Assembly (NCBI RefSeq): GCF_004770045.1
Contig: NZ_RQFO01000009.1
Coordinates: 124,001 to 188,000, forward strand
DNA: 64,000 nucleotides
Reading direction: 5' to 3'
Origin: Leptospira montravelensis
GTDB taxonomy: Bacteria; Spirochaetota; Leptospiria; Leptospirales; Leptospiraceae
Shown: in pieces, positions 43,101 to 52,035 of the stretch
How the letters are laid out: every line of letters begins with the position of its first letter
How positions within the stretch are numbered: position 1 is the first letter of the stretch
Translations under genes and position numbers: made by a program
Notes under the pieces: model-generated
The model's input: only the letters and a program-made list of their open reading frames with translations
The model's database searches: none
What the model was told of the DNA's origin: nothing

Positions 43101-45907
43101 GAACATTATTTATGTTTGCTTGTATGATATCTCCTTGGAAAAATCATGCAAGAGAAAGTCGTTCTATATTTTGGGATAGTTTTTTGTCTGGGATGGAAAC
43201 TGGCGATTTACAATATTCATCCTATTCCCTTAATAATATTCATTTTCAAGGTTTGTTGTTTCGTGAAAATTTAGAAGATTTATATAAAAGCCAACTTCGT
43301 TATGATTCCGCATTATTAAGTCTACGTCAAAACCACGCATATCAAGTACATCGCCTTAACTTACAATTAGTTGAAAACATGAGAGGTGAATCGCCTGATC
43401 CAATGAATTTGGAAGGTCGATACTTTTCGGAAAACGAAACGGTTTCTGAATGGTTATCTTCCGGTAATGCTAATGCCTTGTTTGATTACTATCTATGTAA
43501 ATTACGAATTGAATATTTTCTTGGTGATAAAGAAAGAGCATATGAGTTTTCTACAAAATTAGATTCACTAGAAGGCGCAATGTTTGGAATGATGTTTGTT
43601 CCAGAACATGTTTTCCTTGGTGCTCTTGTAACATTTGCTTTAATTGTAGATAATCAAATTCCAAAAAGTACTACAAAAGCGGCTCTTAAAAAAAGATTAA
43701 ATGGATTTGAAAAGAGAATGAAGGTTTGGGCGAAAAGTTCTCCGGAAAACTTTGGACATAAACACCATATCATCTCTGCTCTCATATTATACTTAGCCAA
43801 TCAAAAGACTCATGCAGTGATCGCTTGTAAAGCAGCCATTTCTTTGGCGCGTGAGTCTAGTAATATTCTCGAAGAGGCCATCGCGAATGAGTTTTTGGTC
43901 CGAATGTGGAAAGAAACAGGGTTTGAGCAATACAGTAACTTACATTTGGTGGAAGCGCATTATCGATATGGAAAGTATGGTTTTCTTTCCAAGGTAAAAC
44001 AATTGGAAGTTAATCATATTTCTTTAAAGAAATATATTGGAAGAAATTTCCGAACCGATTCAACTGATAGTCTATCTTTATTTAGCACTACTAAAGATAT
44101 TTTTGGCGATGTCGGTTCAAGTTTAGATATCAATACCGTTATTAAAGCTTCGCAAACAATTTCGGGTGAAATTCAACTCAATCGTCTTTTAGAAAAAATG
44201 ATGAAAATTCTTGTCGAAAATGCTGGTGCAGAAAGAGGTTACTTTATTCTCAAAGCAGAGTCAGGTTGGCAGGTTTTAGCGGAGTCTGAGGTTGAGAAGG
44301 AATCAGTGTCAGTTTATTCTGAATCTCCGTTTGCGATTGATTTTCTCGAGCCTGTGGCTTATGTGAATCAAAACAAAATCCCATCGCAAATTATTGGTTA
44401 TGTGGTGAGAACTGGGCTTGTTGTGATTTGTGGGGATGCCGCAAGGGAAGGTGATTTTAAAAATGATCCTTATGTAAAATCAACTTTACCTAAATCTCTT
44501 CTTTGTTATCCAATTTTGAGTCATGGAACTGTCGTTGGGATTGTATATCTGGAGAATAACTTAACAACAGACGCATTTACACCAGGTAGAGTAGAAATTT
44601 TAAAAATCCTATCTTCACAAATTGCCGTATCAATTGAAAATTCATTACTTTATACCAACTTGGAACAGAAAGTAGATGAAAGGACTAAAGAATTAAATTT
44701 TGCACTAACAGAAGTTCAAGGGTTAAAAGAACAACAAGATGGGGACTATTTTTTGGCTTCCTTGTTGATTGAACCTTTAACGCAAAACCTAGCCAGCTCC
44801 TCAAATATGAAAATTCAGTTCCTTACGGAACAAAAGAAAAAGTTTTCTTATAAACAATGGAGTTCTGAAATTGGTGGGGACTTATGCGTCTCCTCCTCCA
44901 TCTTATTACAGAATAAAAAGTATATTGTAGTTCTGAATGGTGATGCAATGGGTAAGTCTATGCAAGGAGCAAGCGGTGCATTGGTCATTGGTTCTGTTTT
45001 TGAAGCGATCATCAAAAGAAACGGACAGTCCGAGGAAGTAAGAGATATTACTCCCGAAAAGTGGGTTAGTAATGCTTATACAGAATTACATAATACCTTA
45101 GTAACCTTTGACGGTTCTATGCTTATCTCTATGTTTCTCTGTTTAATTGATGATGAAACTGGATTTTTTTATTTTTTAAATGCTGAACATCCAAGGCCAG
45201 TGATATACCGAAAACATCGAACCTTCTTTTTACCGCATAATTATGTTTGTGCGAAGTTAGGACTTTTGGCTTCAAAAAAAGCACTTCAGATAAACACGTT
45301 TCAATTGGAAAAAGGTGATATTTTATTAATCGGATCTGATGGGCGTGATGATATTCTGATTGGCTCTGAAGCAGAGATGGAAGTCAACGAAGATGATGAA
45401 TTATTTTTAAAAACAACTTTGGAAGGTCATGGTGATTTAGAATCGATTCGCGATGCGATCAAAAGTCATGGTGATTTAATCGATGATTTGTCTTTGATTC
45501 GAGTCGAATATACTGGCGAAGGATCACCTGTCCAAGTAGCGGTAGGCCATCCTAAGCATTTTGTTTACCTGAGAGCTCTTATTTTATACAAACAAAAAAA
45601 ATGGAACGAAGTAGAACGTCTTATTTCCAACCATTTTGAATCCATCCATGATGCCCCACTTTCAGTGCAAAAAATTTATTTATACGCAGAGCATAGAATG
45701 TCAGCTTTCCCCTTGGAATTTGCAGTAAATTATATTCAAAAAAATCCATCAGACAGCCTAACGCTTTATTACATTGCAGAGTCACTTTTTAAAAACGGAG
45801 ATTTTTCGGCAGCTTTCGATTATTCTGAGAGAGTGAAACTCAGGCGCCCATACCATAAAGAAAACAATATTTTATTTGCTCGACTCTTGGATCTTCGGCG
45901 AAAATAA
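40193..45907 (+). CDS. 1904-residue protein: Ser/Thr kinase - AAA ATPase - GAF - SpoIIE phosphatase
   Basis: Domains in order: a Hanks-type kinase (about 5-275) with GKRSSVYTG, catalytic Lys in VVIKLL, VVHNDIKAQNI (HND in place of HRD) and IIDFGSAT; an AAA/STAND-like ATPase with Walker A SGRSGIGKSALI (near 330) and Walker B LFLDDMQWAD (near 457); a long helical middle (about 620-1290); a GAF domain (about 1312-1480); a short coiled coil; a SpoIIE phosphatase (about 1513-1760; EIGGD, NGDAMGKS near 1582, GSDGRDD near 1713); and a TPR-like tail. One chain thus contains both kinase and phosphatase outputs. The first three modules resemble the large multi-domain kinases of cyanobacteria and myxobacteria. 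The start is GTG. Confidence 0.92.
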   Translation: MFTVGKYKAIKELHLGKRSSVYTGESPSGEQVVIKLLNRDYPDNQEITRFKNEFEILRSIDSQYTLRPVELESYQNTVAIVFPNVGFTDLAKLQLSGKYSNIATFLNIAIEVCKALIDIHKAKVVHNDIKAQNIIYNPDTGSLKIIDFGSATLLTHRSFYLPMNQNLTGTLAHISPEQTGRMNRTVDYRTDFYSFGVTLYQLITGDLPFLYTDSLEMVHAHLAKTPLSPRERSGAPKIVSDLIMKLLEKNPEDRYQTATGLLSDLSAIQSVLLESGRDSLDQFQMELAKNDKSSRFQIPKKLYGRESQLKIFEEKFLDAAEGLIEIFLISGRSGIGKSALINEIQKPVTREKAYFTSGKFDLYKKSIPYRAINLALQGLVRQLLSESESSVKEWKKILSHALGSNAKLIIDVVPELLQLLGEQPMPPELDSFETENRFHIVFRKFLRTICTKERPVVLFLDDMQWADSSSILLLKEVLTDPEISHFFIILSYRDNEVLPTDPFYRLLDELRENKVSITEIRLEPLRERDVAELVSDTLVVPESEIRPIAEVIWKKTKGNPFHVNEMFKNLYERSYIYFTDDHWSWDKDKIDSVNISDNVIDLIIDKINLQSAELIEALKLTACIGNWFRHDIYATIAERPFHKASMDLVALANEEFLILGMEDANFTHDKIREAIYKIISPEEKAKLHYKIGKTYLSILYKYKLEDHLFTIVNQLNLGSSQMNTEEEFSELRILNEKAGFKALNSSAYEAAFTFFDRMAGLMKDVEWNLDYENTLRLHLAYARSAYLSKNFEAAEKSFNYILSFARNDLDKILVYELQSSMLVTQNKMKEVLETLKQALKLVGVRLPNKAGSLSPLPEILKFKFKLGHRSIDSLEELPISNDPKYLAIMRLLNACIAPAFLAEPNLFPVIVLKLVNHTLKYGLCEISAFGFCAMGIIQGSGLGNYEDGLKFGQLGVRLLDTLDAKAFRCRTLFMFACMISPWKNHARESRSIFWDSFLSGMETGDLQYSSYSLNNIHFQGLLFRENLEDLYKSQLRYDSALLSLRQNHAYQVHRLNLQLVENMRGESPDPMNLEGRYFSENETVSEWLSSGNANALFDYYLCKLRIEYFLGDKERAYEFSTKLDSLEGAMFGMMFVPEHVFLGALVTFALIVDNQIPKSTTKAALKKRLNGFEKRMKVWAKSSPENFGHKHHIISALILYLANQKTHAVIACKAAISLARESSNILEEAIANEFLVRMWKETGFEQYSNLHLVEAHYRYGKYGFLSKVKQLEVNHISLKKYIGRNFRTDSTDSLSLFSTTKDIFGDVGSSLDINTVIKASQTISGEIQLNRLLEKMMKILVENAGAERGYFILKAESGWQVLAESEVEKESVSVYSESPFAIDFLEPVAYVNQNKIPSQIIGYVVRTGLVVICGDAAREGDFKNDPYVKSTLPKSLLCYPILSHGTVVGIVYLENNLTTDAFTPGRVEILKILSSQIAVSIENSLLYTNLEQKVDERTKELNFALTEVQGLKEQQDGDYFLASLLIEPLTQNLASSSNMKIQFLTEQKKKFSYKQWSSEIGGDLCVSSSILLQNKKYIVVLNGDAMGKSMQGASGALVIGSVFEAIIKRNGQSEEVRDITPEKWVSNAYTELHNTLVTFDGSMLISMFLCLIDDETGFFYFLNAEHPRPVIYRKHRTFFLPHNYVCAKLGLLASKKALQINTFQLEKGDILLIGSDGRDDILIGSEAEMEVNEDDELFLKTTLEGHGDLESIRDAIKSHGDLIDDLSLIRVEYTGEGSPVQVAVGHPKHFVYLRALILYKQKKWNEVERLISNHFESIHDAPLSVQKIYLYAEHRMSAFPLEFAVNYIQKNPSDSLTLYYIAESLFKNGDFSAAFDYSERVKLRRPYHKENNILFARLLDLRRK

Positions 45908-45915
45908 ATCATCTT

Positions 45916-46299
45916 ATGTTATCTGTCGGGAACGACATCGTAGAAAACCATCGAATCCGTGAACTCTTGGAAAAACATGGGGACCGTTTTCTTAAACGGG
46001 TTTTTACTGATGAAGAAGTAGAATATTGCCACAAACACAAGGATCCCGTTCCTTTTCTCGCTGGTCGATTTGCCTGCAAAGAAGCCGTTATTAAGGCCCT
46101 AAATCTCAATTCAGGGGAAGTGGCCGATATGCGCGAGATTGAACTGGCAGGCACAAATTTTGGTAAAAAAACGCTAGTCATCCGTGGGAAAACTGAGAAG
46201 TTTTTCCGAGAGAAAGGATTTACTAAGAGTTCCGTATCCATCAGCCATGCTGACCATTACGCAACTGCCGTTGTCATTTTCTATAAGGAGCCCCTATGA
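45916..46299 (+). CDS. acpS: Holo-[acyl-carrier-protein] synthase
   Basis: AcpS transfers 4'-phosphopantetheine from CoA to acyl carrier protein. The 127-residue protein has the magnesium-binding Asp in SVGNDIVENHRI, the central FLAGRFACKEAVIKAL with the second metal ligand Glu, and SSVSISHADHYATAVVI near the end. Length is typical. It lies 8 nt after the giant kinase and overlaps the next gene by 4 nt, so a fatty-acid or lipid enzyme is embedded in this signalling run. Confidence 0.94.
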   Translation: MLSVGNDIVENHRIRELLEKHGDRFLKRVFTDEEVEYCHKHKDPVPFLAGRFACKEAVIKALNLNSGEVADMREIELAGTNFGKKTLVIRGKTEKFFREKGFTKSSVSISHADHYATAVVIFYKEPL

Positions 46300-46520
46300 T
46301 CGCTAGTGATAAAATGAAAGCTGTATTGGTTCACTACAACCACGCTCTCTCGTTATATAAATCGAGAAAGTTCGCGGAAGCGAAAGAAGAGTTCAAAAAA
46401 GGATTAGCTATTCTCCCAGAAGACGGCCCCACAAAATTATACATTGAAAGATGTGATGATTATATCGCAGATCCCCCACCAGAAGATTGGGACGGGGTAT
46501 ATAATATGAAAACAAAATAG
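46296..46520 (+). CDS. Small TPR-like protein
   Basis: The 74-residue protein has one clear TPR-like helix pair (AVLVHYNHALSLYKSRKFAEAKEEFKK, in the first 33 residues, with ALSLY and FAEAKEEF as the repeat core). It ends in an acidic, Pro-rich tail (DPPPEDWDGVYN) like those following adenylate-cyclase-associated TPRs. It overlaps acpS by 4 nt and precedes bactofilin by 5 nt. It may be an adaptor; a specific partner is not known. Confidence 0.8.
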   Translation: MIASDKMKAVLVHYNHALSLYKSRKFAEAKEEFKKGLAILPEDGPTKLYIERCDDYIADPPPEDWDGVYNMKTK

Positions 46521-46525
46521 GAACT

Positions 46526-46894
46526 ATGTCAAAAAAAGAAATGCAACCAACCATCACCGAACACGGAGTTATTGCTACTATTCTCGGAAAAGAAACAGCA
46601 TTTAGCGGAACTTTAGCTTTTAAAAAACCCTTACAAATTTCCGGTGATTTTACCGGTGAAATCATCTCTGATGGTTATCTTGTCATCAGTGAGGGAGCAC
46701 GTGTAAAAGCAAATATCAAAGCCGGCACAGTTGTTGTTGGTGGTACCATCATTGGAAATGTTACAGCAACACAAAGATTAGAAATGTTATCCACTGGCAA
46801 AGTACAAGGAAACATTCGCACTGCAAAACTTCAAATTGCAGATGGTGTTGTTTTTGATGGAAATTGTGAAATGCTAAGCAGCGAAGAGACTTAG
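46526..46894 (+). CDS. Bactofilin-family cytoskeletal protein
   Basis: The 122-residue protein is a single bactofilin (DUF583) right-handed beta-helix: ETAFSGTLAFKKPLQISGDFTGEI, then ISEGARVKANIKAGTVVVGG and NVTATQRLEMLSTGKVQGNI show the short repeat rungs (positions about 20-110). Bactofilins polymerise without nucleotide and shape cells; a Leptospira bactofilin affects helical pitch. The equivalence with that one is not testable here. The neighbour gap is 5 nt before and 1 nt after, so co-expression with the histidine kinase is likely. Confidence 0.93.
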   Translation: MSKKEMQPTITEHGVIATILGKETAFSGTLAFKKPLQISGDFTGEIISDGYLVISEGARVKANIKAGTVVVGGTIIGNVTATQRLEMLSTGKVQGNIRTAKLQIADGVVFDGNCEMLSSEET

Positions 46895-46895
46895 T

Positions 46896-48677
46896 TTGTG
46901 GCAATTTCATCCCTATAGTTTACTTCTTTTTCTAGCTTTTGGCTTCAATCTCGCATTGGGGCTATTCATTCTTAAATCCTTCCGCCTAGACATTGTTAAA
47001 TATTTATTAGTATTAGTTATCGGTTCCATGATGTGGACCGGATTTTATGGGATAGATTTTGCGTATATAAGTCCGAATTTGCACAGGACTTTTGTGGCAT
47101 TATTGTATATAGGAGTTGCCATCGCCAATATGGGGATGGTGCTTGTATCTTTAGAATTTACTCAAAACAAACACCTGTTAACCAGAAGATTTTGGGTTTT
47201 ACTTACGGTCCAACCATTACTGACTATAGCGGTTTGTGTTCTGGATCCTATTTTTAAAACTCTTACGTTGGATACTTATTTAATTACTATCGATGAGCAC
47301 ATTCAATGGATACAAGTGACCAATACAGGAGGTTTTTTTGTATCATACTTCCTATCATTTTTTTGGTCTTCCTTTGTAGCATATTTATTAATTAAGGGAA
47401 TCTTTGTATCTAAAACTACGGAAAGACGAAGATTTCTTTTGATATTAGTTTCTTATCTGTTTATTTGGATTACTGCCATTTTGCATAAGTTAGGTGTACG
47501 TCCATTGCCAGGATTAAACTTGACTGCTGTCATGAGCACAATGCAAGTCATTCTTATTTTTTTCGCCATTGGATACTATCGTATGTTCGACTTAGTCCCT
47601 TTGGTACGCGGCGAAATTGTAGATGAGTTAGACGAAGCCGTGGTGATTCTTGATTTTAATAATCGAGTCGTGGACTGGAATATTGCTGCAGAACATTTGT
47701 TCTGTACTGCCACAAAGAATGTAAGTTTACTTTCCTATAAATATTTTTTTGCATCCTCTCCAGGAATTATATCTAAACTCGACCATTTATCCGAGAAACG
47801 TACACTCACAAAATGGATTTGGGAAAAAGAAGATAAGTATTGGGAAATTACCGCCAAACAAATCCGAGATGCCAATCGGAAAAAAATTGGGATGGTCCTT
47901 GTGTTTCGAGATACAACTGAGCAGAGAAATTTAGAAAAACAAATGGCTAATGTCAATCGTGAACTTTTAGTTGCAAATGGAACTAAGGATCGATTTTTAT
48001 CTATTATTTCTCATGATCTACGAGGGCCACTCGCTGGAATTAAAATGTTACTCAAAGTACTAAATGAGGACATGAAAAAGAAAGAAGATGCTCTTGCTGG
48101 AATGACCCAATCCTTAGTAGACGCAACAGAATCGGTTTTTTCATTGTTAGAAAACCTTTTGGAATGGTCTAAGTTGCAACGAGGACAAGAGGAATACCGT
48201 CCTCATTATTACAGGTTGGATAACATTGTTAGAGAATGTTTAGAACTATTTGTATTAAGTGCTTCAAACAAAGGGATTACATTTGAAGTGGTTATTCCTT
48301 CTCATGCAATAGTATTTTGCGATGATAGAATGATTATTACAGTCATTCGAAACTTGGTTTCTAATGCCTTAAAGTTTAGCCATAGTAATGGGAAAATTTT
48401 AATCAATGCAGTTGATATTGGCGAAACATGGCAAGTATCCGTTATAGACTCAGGTGTTGGTATGTCGAAATCAATTTTAAACAAACTATTCAAAGTCGGA
48501 GAGGTTATTAAATCTACTGGTACTGGTGGGGAGACCGGCAATGGGATTGGACTTTTACTTTGCCATGAATTTGTTTCGGTAAACGGAGGAATTCTCTTTG
48601 CTGATAGTGATGGAGTATCTGGTTCCAGGTTTGTTTTTACCATTCCCAAAAAGATGAAAGAGGAGATTATTTCATGA
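46896..48677 (+). CDS. Sensor histidine kinase with 7TM and PAS input
   Basis: The 593-residue kinase starts at TTG 1 nt after bactofilin. About seven helices (residues 5-235) form a HisKA_7TM-type input. A PAS domain follows (about 245-355, DELDEAVVILDFNNRVVDWN). The HisKA dimer has the phospho-acceptor His in FLSIISHDLRGPL (about 372). The ATPase has N box VIRNLVSNALKFS, G1 DSGVGMS and G2 GNGIGLLL. No response regulator lies in the window, so it is an orphan kinase. It overlaps the next SDR by 4 nt. Confidence 0.9.
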   Translation: MWQFHPYSLLLFLAFGFNLALGLFILKSFRLDIVKYLLVLVIGSMMWTGFYGIDFAYISPNLHRTFVALLYIGVAIANMGMVLVSLEFTQNKHLLTRRFWVLLTVQPLLTIAVCVLDPIFKTLTLDTYLITIDEHIQWIQVTNTGGFFVSYFLSFFWSSFVAYLLIKGIFVSKTTERRRFLLILVSYLFIWITAILHKLGVRPLPGLNLTAVMSTMQVILIFFAIGYYRMFDLVPLVRGEIVDELDEAVVILDFNNRVVDWNIAAEHLFCTATKNVSLLSYKYFFASSPGIISKLDHLSEKRTLTKWIWEKEDKYWEITAKQIRDANRKKIGMVLVFRDTTEQRNLEKQMANVNRELLVANGTKDRFLSIISHDLRGPLAGIKMLLKVLNEDMKKKEDALAGMTQSLVDATESVFSLLENLLEWSKLQRGQEEYRPHYYRLDNIVRECLELFVLSASNKGITFEVVIPSHAIVFCDDRMIITVIRNLVSNALKFSHSNGKILINAVDIGETWQVSVIDSGVGMSKSILNKLFKVGEVIKSTGTGGETGNGIGLLLCHEFVSVNGGILFADSDGVSGSRFVFTIPKKMKEEIIS

Positions 48678-49531
48678 AAAAGACTATTGTCATTACAGGT
48701 GCAACAGATGGAATAGGAAGAGTCTGTGCTCATTCTTTCGCCAAAAATCAAAACGAACTAATATTAGTTGGACGCAATTCAGATAAACTTGCAGCGTTGG
48801 TTTACTCTTTGCAAGTAACAGGCGCGACTGTACATTCCTATGTAGCCGACTTATCTTCTGCAAAAGAAACATTCTTATTGTCAGAAACCATTCGCAAGAA
48901 TCATCCAAAAATTGATGTTTTGCTCAATAACGCAGGTGCTTACTTTGATCAATATTCGCTTACGAAAGAAGGACTTGAGTCGACATTTGCGTTAAACCAT
49001 TTGAATTATTTTGTTCTATCTCTTGGATTACTTCCTTCTTTAAAAAAAGCAGGAGAATCTCGAATTGTTAACGTTGCATCCAGGGCACATATGGGAGTTT
49101 CTTTGGACTTTGATAATTTGTTAGGTGAAAAAGAATATTCCGGCTGGAAACAGTACCAAAGATCAAAACTTATGAATATTTATTTTACCTATGAACTTGC
49201 GGAACGATTGAATCAAACAAAAATCACTGTAAACTGTTTACATCCTGGATTCGTAAAAACAAAGTTTGGACAAAATAATGAAGGTTTGGCGAAGATTCTT
49301 CTGACTTTTGCCCAAAATATTTTTGCAATCTCTGAAGACAAAGGTGCCGAAACTTCTATTTTTCTTGTTACAGATCCATCAGTAAGTTCCGTTTCAGGAA
49401 AATATTTTGTGAAAAAGAAAATGGAAAAAAGTTCGGAACCTTCTTACGATCTAACAGCCAGAAGAAAATTATGGACTTATACAGAAGACCTTCTTAAAAG
49501 TAAGTATAATTTCAAATTCCCTGGATTTTAG
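48674..49531 (+). CDS. Short-chain dehydrogenase/reductase (retinol dehydrogenase-like)
   Basis: The 285-residue enzyme has TGATDGIGRV (residues 8-17), NNAGAYF, the Ser in NVASRAH, and Tyr-Lys in YQRSKLMN. The order and NCLHPGFVKTKFG after the active site fit the retinol-dehydrogenase-like SDR branch acting on lipid-like alcohols or ketones. It overlaps the histidine kinase by 4 nt and is followed after 3 nt by a cupin gene. Substrate is unknown. Confidence 0.88.
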   Translation: MKKTIVITGATDGIGRVCAHSFAKNQNELILVGRNSDKLAALVYSLQVTGATVHSYVADLSSAKETFLLSETIRKNHPKIDVLLNNAGAYFDQYSLTKEGLESTFALNHLNYFVLSLGLLPSLKKAGESRIVNVASRAHMGVSLDFDNLLGEKEYSGWKQYQRSKLMNIYFTYELAERLNQTKITVNCLHPGFVKTKFGQNNEGLAKILLTFAQNIFAISEDKGAETSIFLVTDPSVSSVSGKYFVKKKMEKSSEPSYDLTARRKLWTYTEDLLKSKYNFKFPGF

Positions 49532-49534
49532 AAT

Positions 49535-49900
49535 ATGGGTTTTAAGCACCAAACAAATCCGATCCATATTCCTGTTCCGGGTGGGAAAACAATCGCAGAA
49601 CATTTCGGAATTCCTTCGACTGGCAGTTCTGATCTTTCTGTCGCTCACATGGTAGCACCAGCAGGTTGGGGCGAACCATTTCAGTCACCTAACTTTGATG
49701 AATGGACTCTTATGGTTCGTGGTAAAAAACAAATCGAAGTAGATGGAAAAGTTATCATTCTTTCTGCAGGAGAATCTATTCTCGTAGAAAAAGGAACTAA
49801 AGTTAGATATTCAAACCCGTTTTCCGAAGATGCTGAATATTGGTCTGTTTGTAAACCGGCATTTTCATTGGATTTGGTCAATCGGGAACCTGAAACCTAA
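49535..49900 (+). CDS. Single-domain cupin protein
   Basis: The 121-residue small beta barrel has FDEWTLMVRGKKQIEVDG and ILSAGESILVEKGTKVRYSNP (conserved cupin motif 1 and 2 regions at about 50-67 and 73-95). The usual His ligands of motif 1 are reduced, so metal binding is uncertain. Cupins of this kind are binding or enzyme scaffolds of diverse role. It lies between the SDR (3 nt) and the cNMP-SpoIIE gene (10 nt). Confidence 0.82.
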   Translation: MGFKHQTNPIHIPVPGGKTIAEHFGIPSTGSSDLSVAHMVAPAGWGEPFQSPNFDEWTLMVRGKKQIEVDGKVIILSAGESILVEKGTKVRYSNPFSEDAEYWSVCKPAFSLDLVNREPET

Positions 49901-49910
49901 GGTAAGAGAA

Positions 49911-51143
49911 ATGGGAACCGAGGAGAAACCAACAGCAGATTTAAGTTTTCTAAAAAAAGAAATGAAATCTGCCTTTTTCCCAAAAGGCTCTCATATCATC
50001 GAGCAATATTCGTTAGGCGATTCTTTTTACTTTATCGAATCCGGAACGGTTGAAGTTTGGAAATATTTAGATGAGAGTAAACAAGAAGTTTTAATTATTG
50101 GAGATCTAGTCTCTGGAGATTATTTCGGAGAAATAGCACTTATTGATTCTGCTCCTAGAACCGTTAATATTTCTGCAAAGGAAGATTCTACACTCTTCGT
50201 ATTAACTCGTGAAGATTTTCATCGTTTGTTACAGACTAGTCCAGATCTGACCCTAACACTTCTGAAATTGTTAACTGCGAGAATTCGGAATGCAGAACAA
50301 AGAGAAAACCAAGTACTGATTGAAAAAAACAGAGAACTTCGTCTCCAAAATGAAACTTTGGAAGAGATGGTAAAAGAAAGAACGGCAAAGTTAACTCAAT
50401 CTTTAAGAATTATACAAGAAGATTTAGAAACAGCAAAAACCATTCAAAGAAATATATTACCACTCGGTTTAAAGTATGTTGCCCATTTAGATTTTGGATC
50501 ACGATTTGAGCCTATGGCAGAAGTCGGTGGTGATATATTCGATGTCATTCGTTTAGAAAAATCAAAAATACGTTTATTTTTAGCAGATGCGATTGGTCAC
50601 GGAGTGCAAGCGGCATTAATCACAATGGCCATTAAAGCAGAATACGATCATATCAAACACAGTGTTACGAATCCTGCCGATGTTCTATTTGCACTCAATC
50701 AAATTTTTAGTGATCGATATGGGAAAAAATCTAACCAGTTTACTGCTGTTGTTGTGGATTTAAATTTGGAAGAAAACCAACTAACTTATTCCTCGGCTGG
50801 TCATAACGAACCTTATGTAGTAACAAGAGATAGGATTATTCCGCTGGCTGAGTCTGGGGTCATGTTGGGCTTGGAAAAAGATGTAGAATATTCAAACCAT
50901 TCAATACCGTTTGGACTGGGTGACCGTCTGTTTATGATCTCTGATGGATATTTGGAGCAAGAAAACAAGGAGGGAATTCTCCTCGGGGAAACCAAATTGC
51001 TTTCCAGTTTTGAATCTGCTAAGAGTTTGGATTTAAATCTAACAGATACAATTAATTTGTTAATGGATGATTTTCATTCGTTTAGGGGTGATGCCTCGAT
51101 GATGGATGATGTGACGATTCTTGGAATCGGAACTACGTATTAA
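49911..51143 (+). CDS. cNMP-binding domain fused to SpoIIE phosphatase
   Basis: From ATG 49911 the protein has 410 residues. A cyclic-nucleotide-binding domain (about 15-135) carries FIESGTVEVWKYLD and GDLVSGDYFGEIALIDSAPRTVNI, with the phosphate-binding loop FGEIALIDSAPR close to consensus. A coiled coil (about 150-190) leads to a SpoIIE phosphatase with EVGGDIFDV, LADAIGHGVQAAL and SDGYLEQ. It should respond to cAMP-like ligands and dephosphorylate a STAS partner. A reading frame reaches back to 49830, inside the cupin gene, but that extension has no domain. It is the third SpoIIE protein in the window. Confidence 0.9.
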   Translation: MGTEEKPTADLSFLKKEMKSAFFPKGSHIIEQYSLGDSFYFIESGTVEVWKYLDESKQEVLIIGDLVSGDYFGEIALIDSAPRTVNISAKEDSTLFVLTREDFHRLLQTSPDLTLTLLKLLTARIRNAEQRENQVLIEKNRELRLQNETLEEMVKERTAKLTQSLRIIQEDLETAKTIQRNILPLGLKYVAHLDFGSRFEPMAEVGGDIFDVIRLEKSKIRLFLADAIGHGVQAALITMAIKAEYDHIKHSVTNPADVLFALNQIFSDRYGKKSNQFTAVVVDLNLEENQLTYSSAGHNEPYVVTRDRIIPLAESGVMLGLEKDVEYSNHSIPFGLGDRLFMISDGYLEQENKEGILLGETKLLSSFESAKSLDLNLTDTINLLMDDFHSFRGDASMMDDVTILGIGTTY

Positions 51144-51156
51144 TTAGGAGTTTCAC

Positions 51157-52035
51157 TTGGGTTTAATTATTGCTTATTTTTTCTTCCTTTTGAATTTAAT
51201 TTCAATTATTCCAACAATGTATCCACTATACATCTGGAAGTTGGTGACCACTGGTTCCTTGCGAAGGTTAGGCGACAAGTTACTTTTAAAGGTAGGAGAG
51301 ATGTGGATCGAAAACAATTATCGCATTTCCCGAATGTTATATGGTGTTCAGTTTGAAGTGGTTGGAGATTCCTTTAAAGATTTAAAAGCAGATGGTCATT
51401 ACATGATTATTTGTAACCACCAATCATGGTCTGATATTTATATCATACAATCTGTCCTAAATCGTAAAATTCCTCTGATTCGATTTTTTATTAAAGATTC
51501 ATTGAAATATGTTCCAATTTTGGGACATGCTTGGCTTGCTTTGGACTTTCCTTTTGTAAAAAGAAGTAGCAGGGAACAACTGAAAAAAAATCCAGAACTG
51601 GCAAACCAAGATTTAGAAAATGTAAAGAAAGTTTGTGAAAAGTTTGCGGGAATGCCTTTTTCCATTTTGAATTTTCTTGAAGGTCACAGACGAACTCCCG
51701 AAAGAGTGCAAAAGTTACTAAAGAAAAATCCATACCAACATTTACTACGTCCTCATAGCGGAGGGATTTCCGTTGTTTCTACAGCACTCAAAAATTCGAT
51801 TGATGCATTTATTGATTTAACGATTGTATATCCTACAGAAAACCCAAGTTTTTTAGATTTGATGCGTGGAAAAATTCGTAAACTAAAAGTATTCGTGGAT
51901 GTGGTTCCCGTATCGCAAGTGCCAATTGAAGAGAACGAACAATTTGCACCTATGTCTAAAAAAATGAAACGATGGGTCGACGAACGATGGGCTTTAAAAG
52001 ATGGTTTGATTGAGAAGGAGAAACACTCAAAATGA
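51157..52035 (+). CDS. Lysophospholipid acyltransferase (PlsC-like)
   Basis: The 292-residue acyltransferase starts at TTG after TAGGAG (51145-51150). It has a N-terminal membrane helix (about 2-27), the catalytic NHxxxxD motif in NHQSWSDIY (near 87), FVKRSSREQ and EGHRRTPE (the EGxR-type motif), and then a C-terminal region lacking domains. The order resembles AGPAT/YihG-type LPLAT enzymes that acylate lysophospholipids. It follows the cNMP-SpoIIE gene by 13 nt and overlaps the lipoprotein gene by 4 nt. Confidence 0.9.
   Translation: MGLIIAYFFFLLNLISIIPTMYPLYIWKLVTTGSLRRLGDKLLLKVGEMWIENNYRISRMLYGVQFEVVGDSFKDLKADGHYMIICNHQSWSDIYIIQSVLNRKIPLIRFFIKDSLKYVPILGHAWLALDFPFVKRSSREQLKKNPELANQDLENVKKVCEKFAGMPFSILNFLEGHRRTPERVQKLLKKNPYQHLLRPHSGGISVVSTALKNSIDAFIDLTIVYPTENPSFLDLMRGKIRKLKVFVDVVPVSQVPIEENEQFAPMSKKMKRWVDERWALKDGLIEKEKHSK

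Noticed and set aside
49830..49910. Longer N-terminus for the cNMP-SpoIIE protein
   Set aside because: It would lie inside the cupin gene and adds no domain; the ATG at 49911 directly precedes the cNMP domain.
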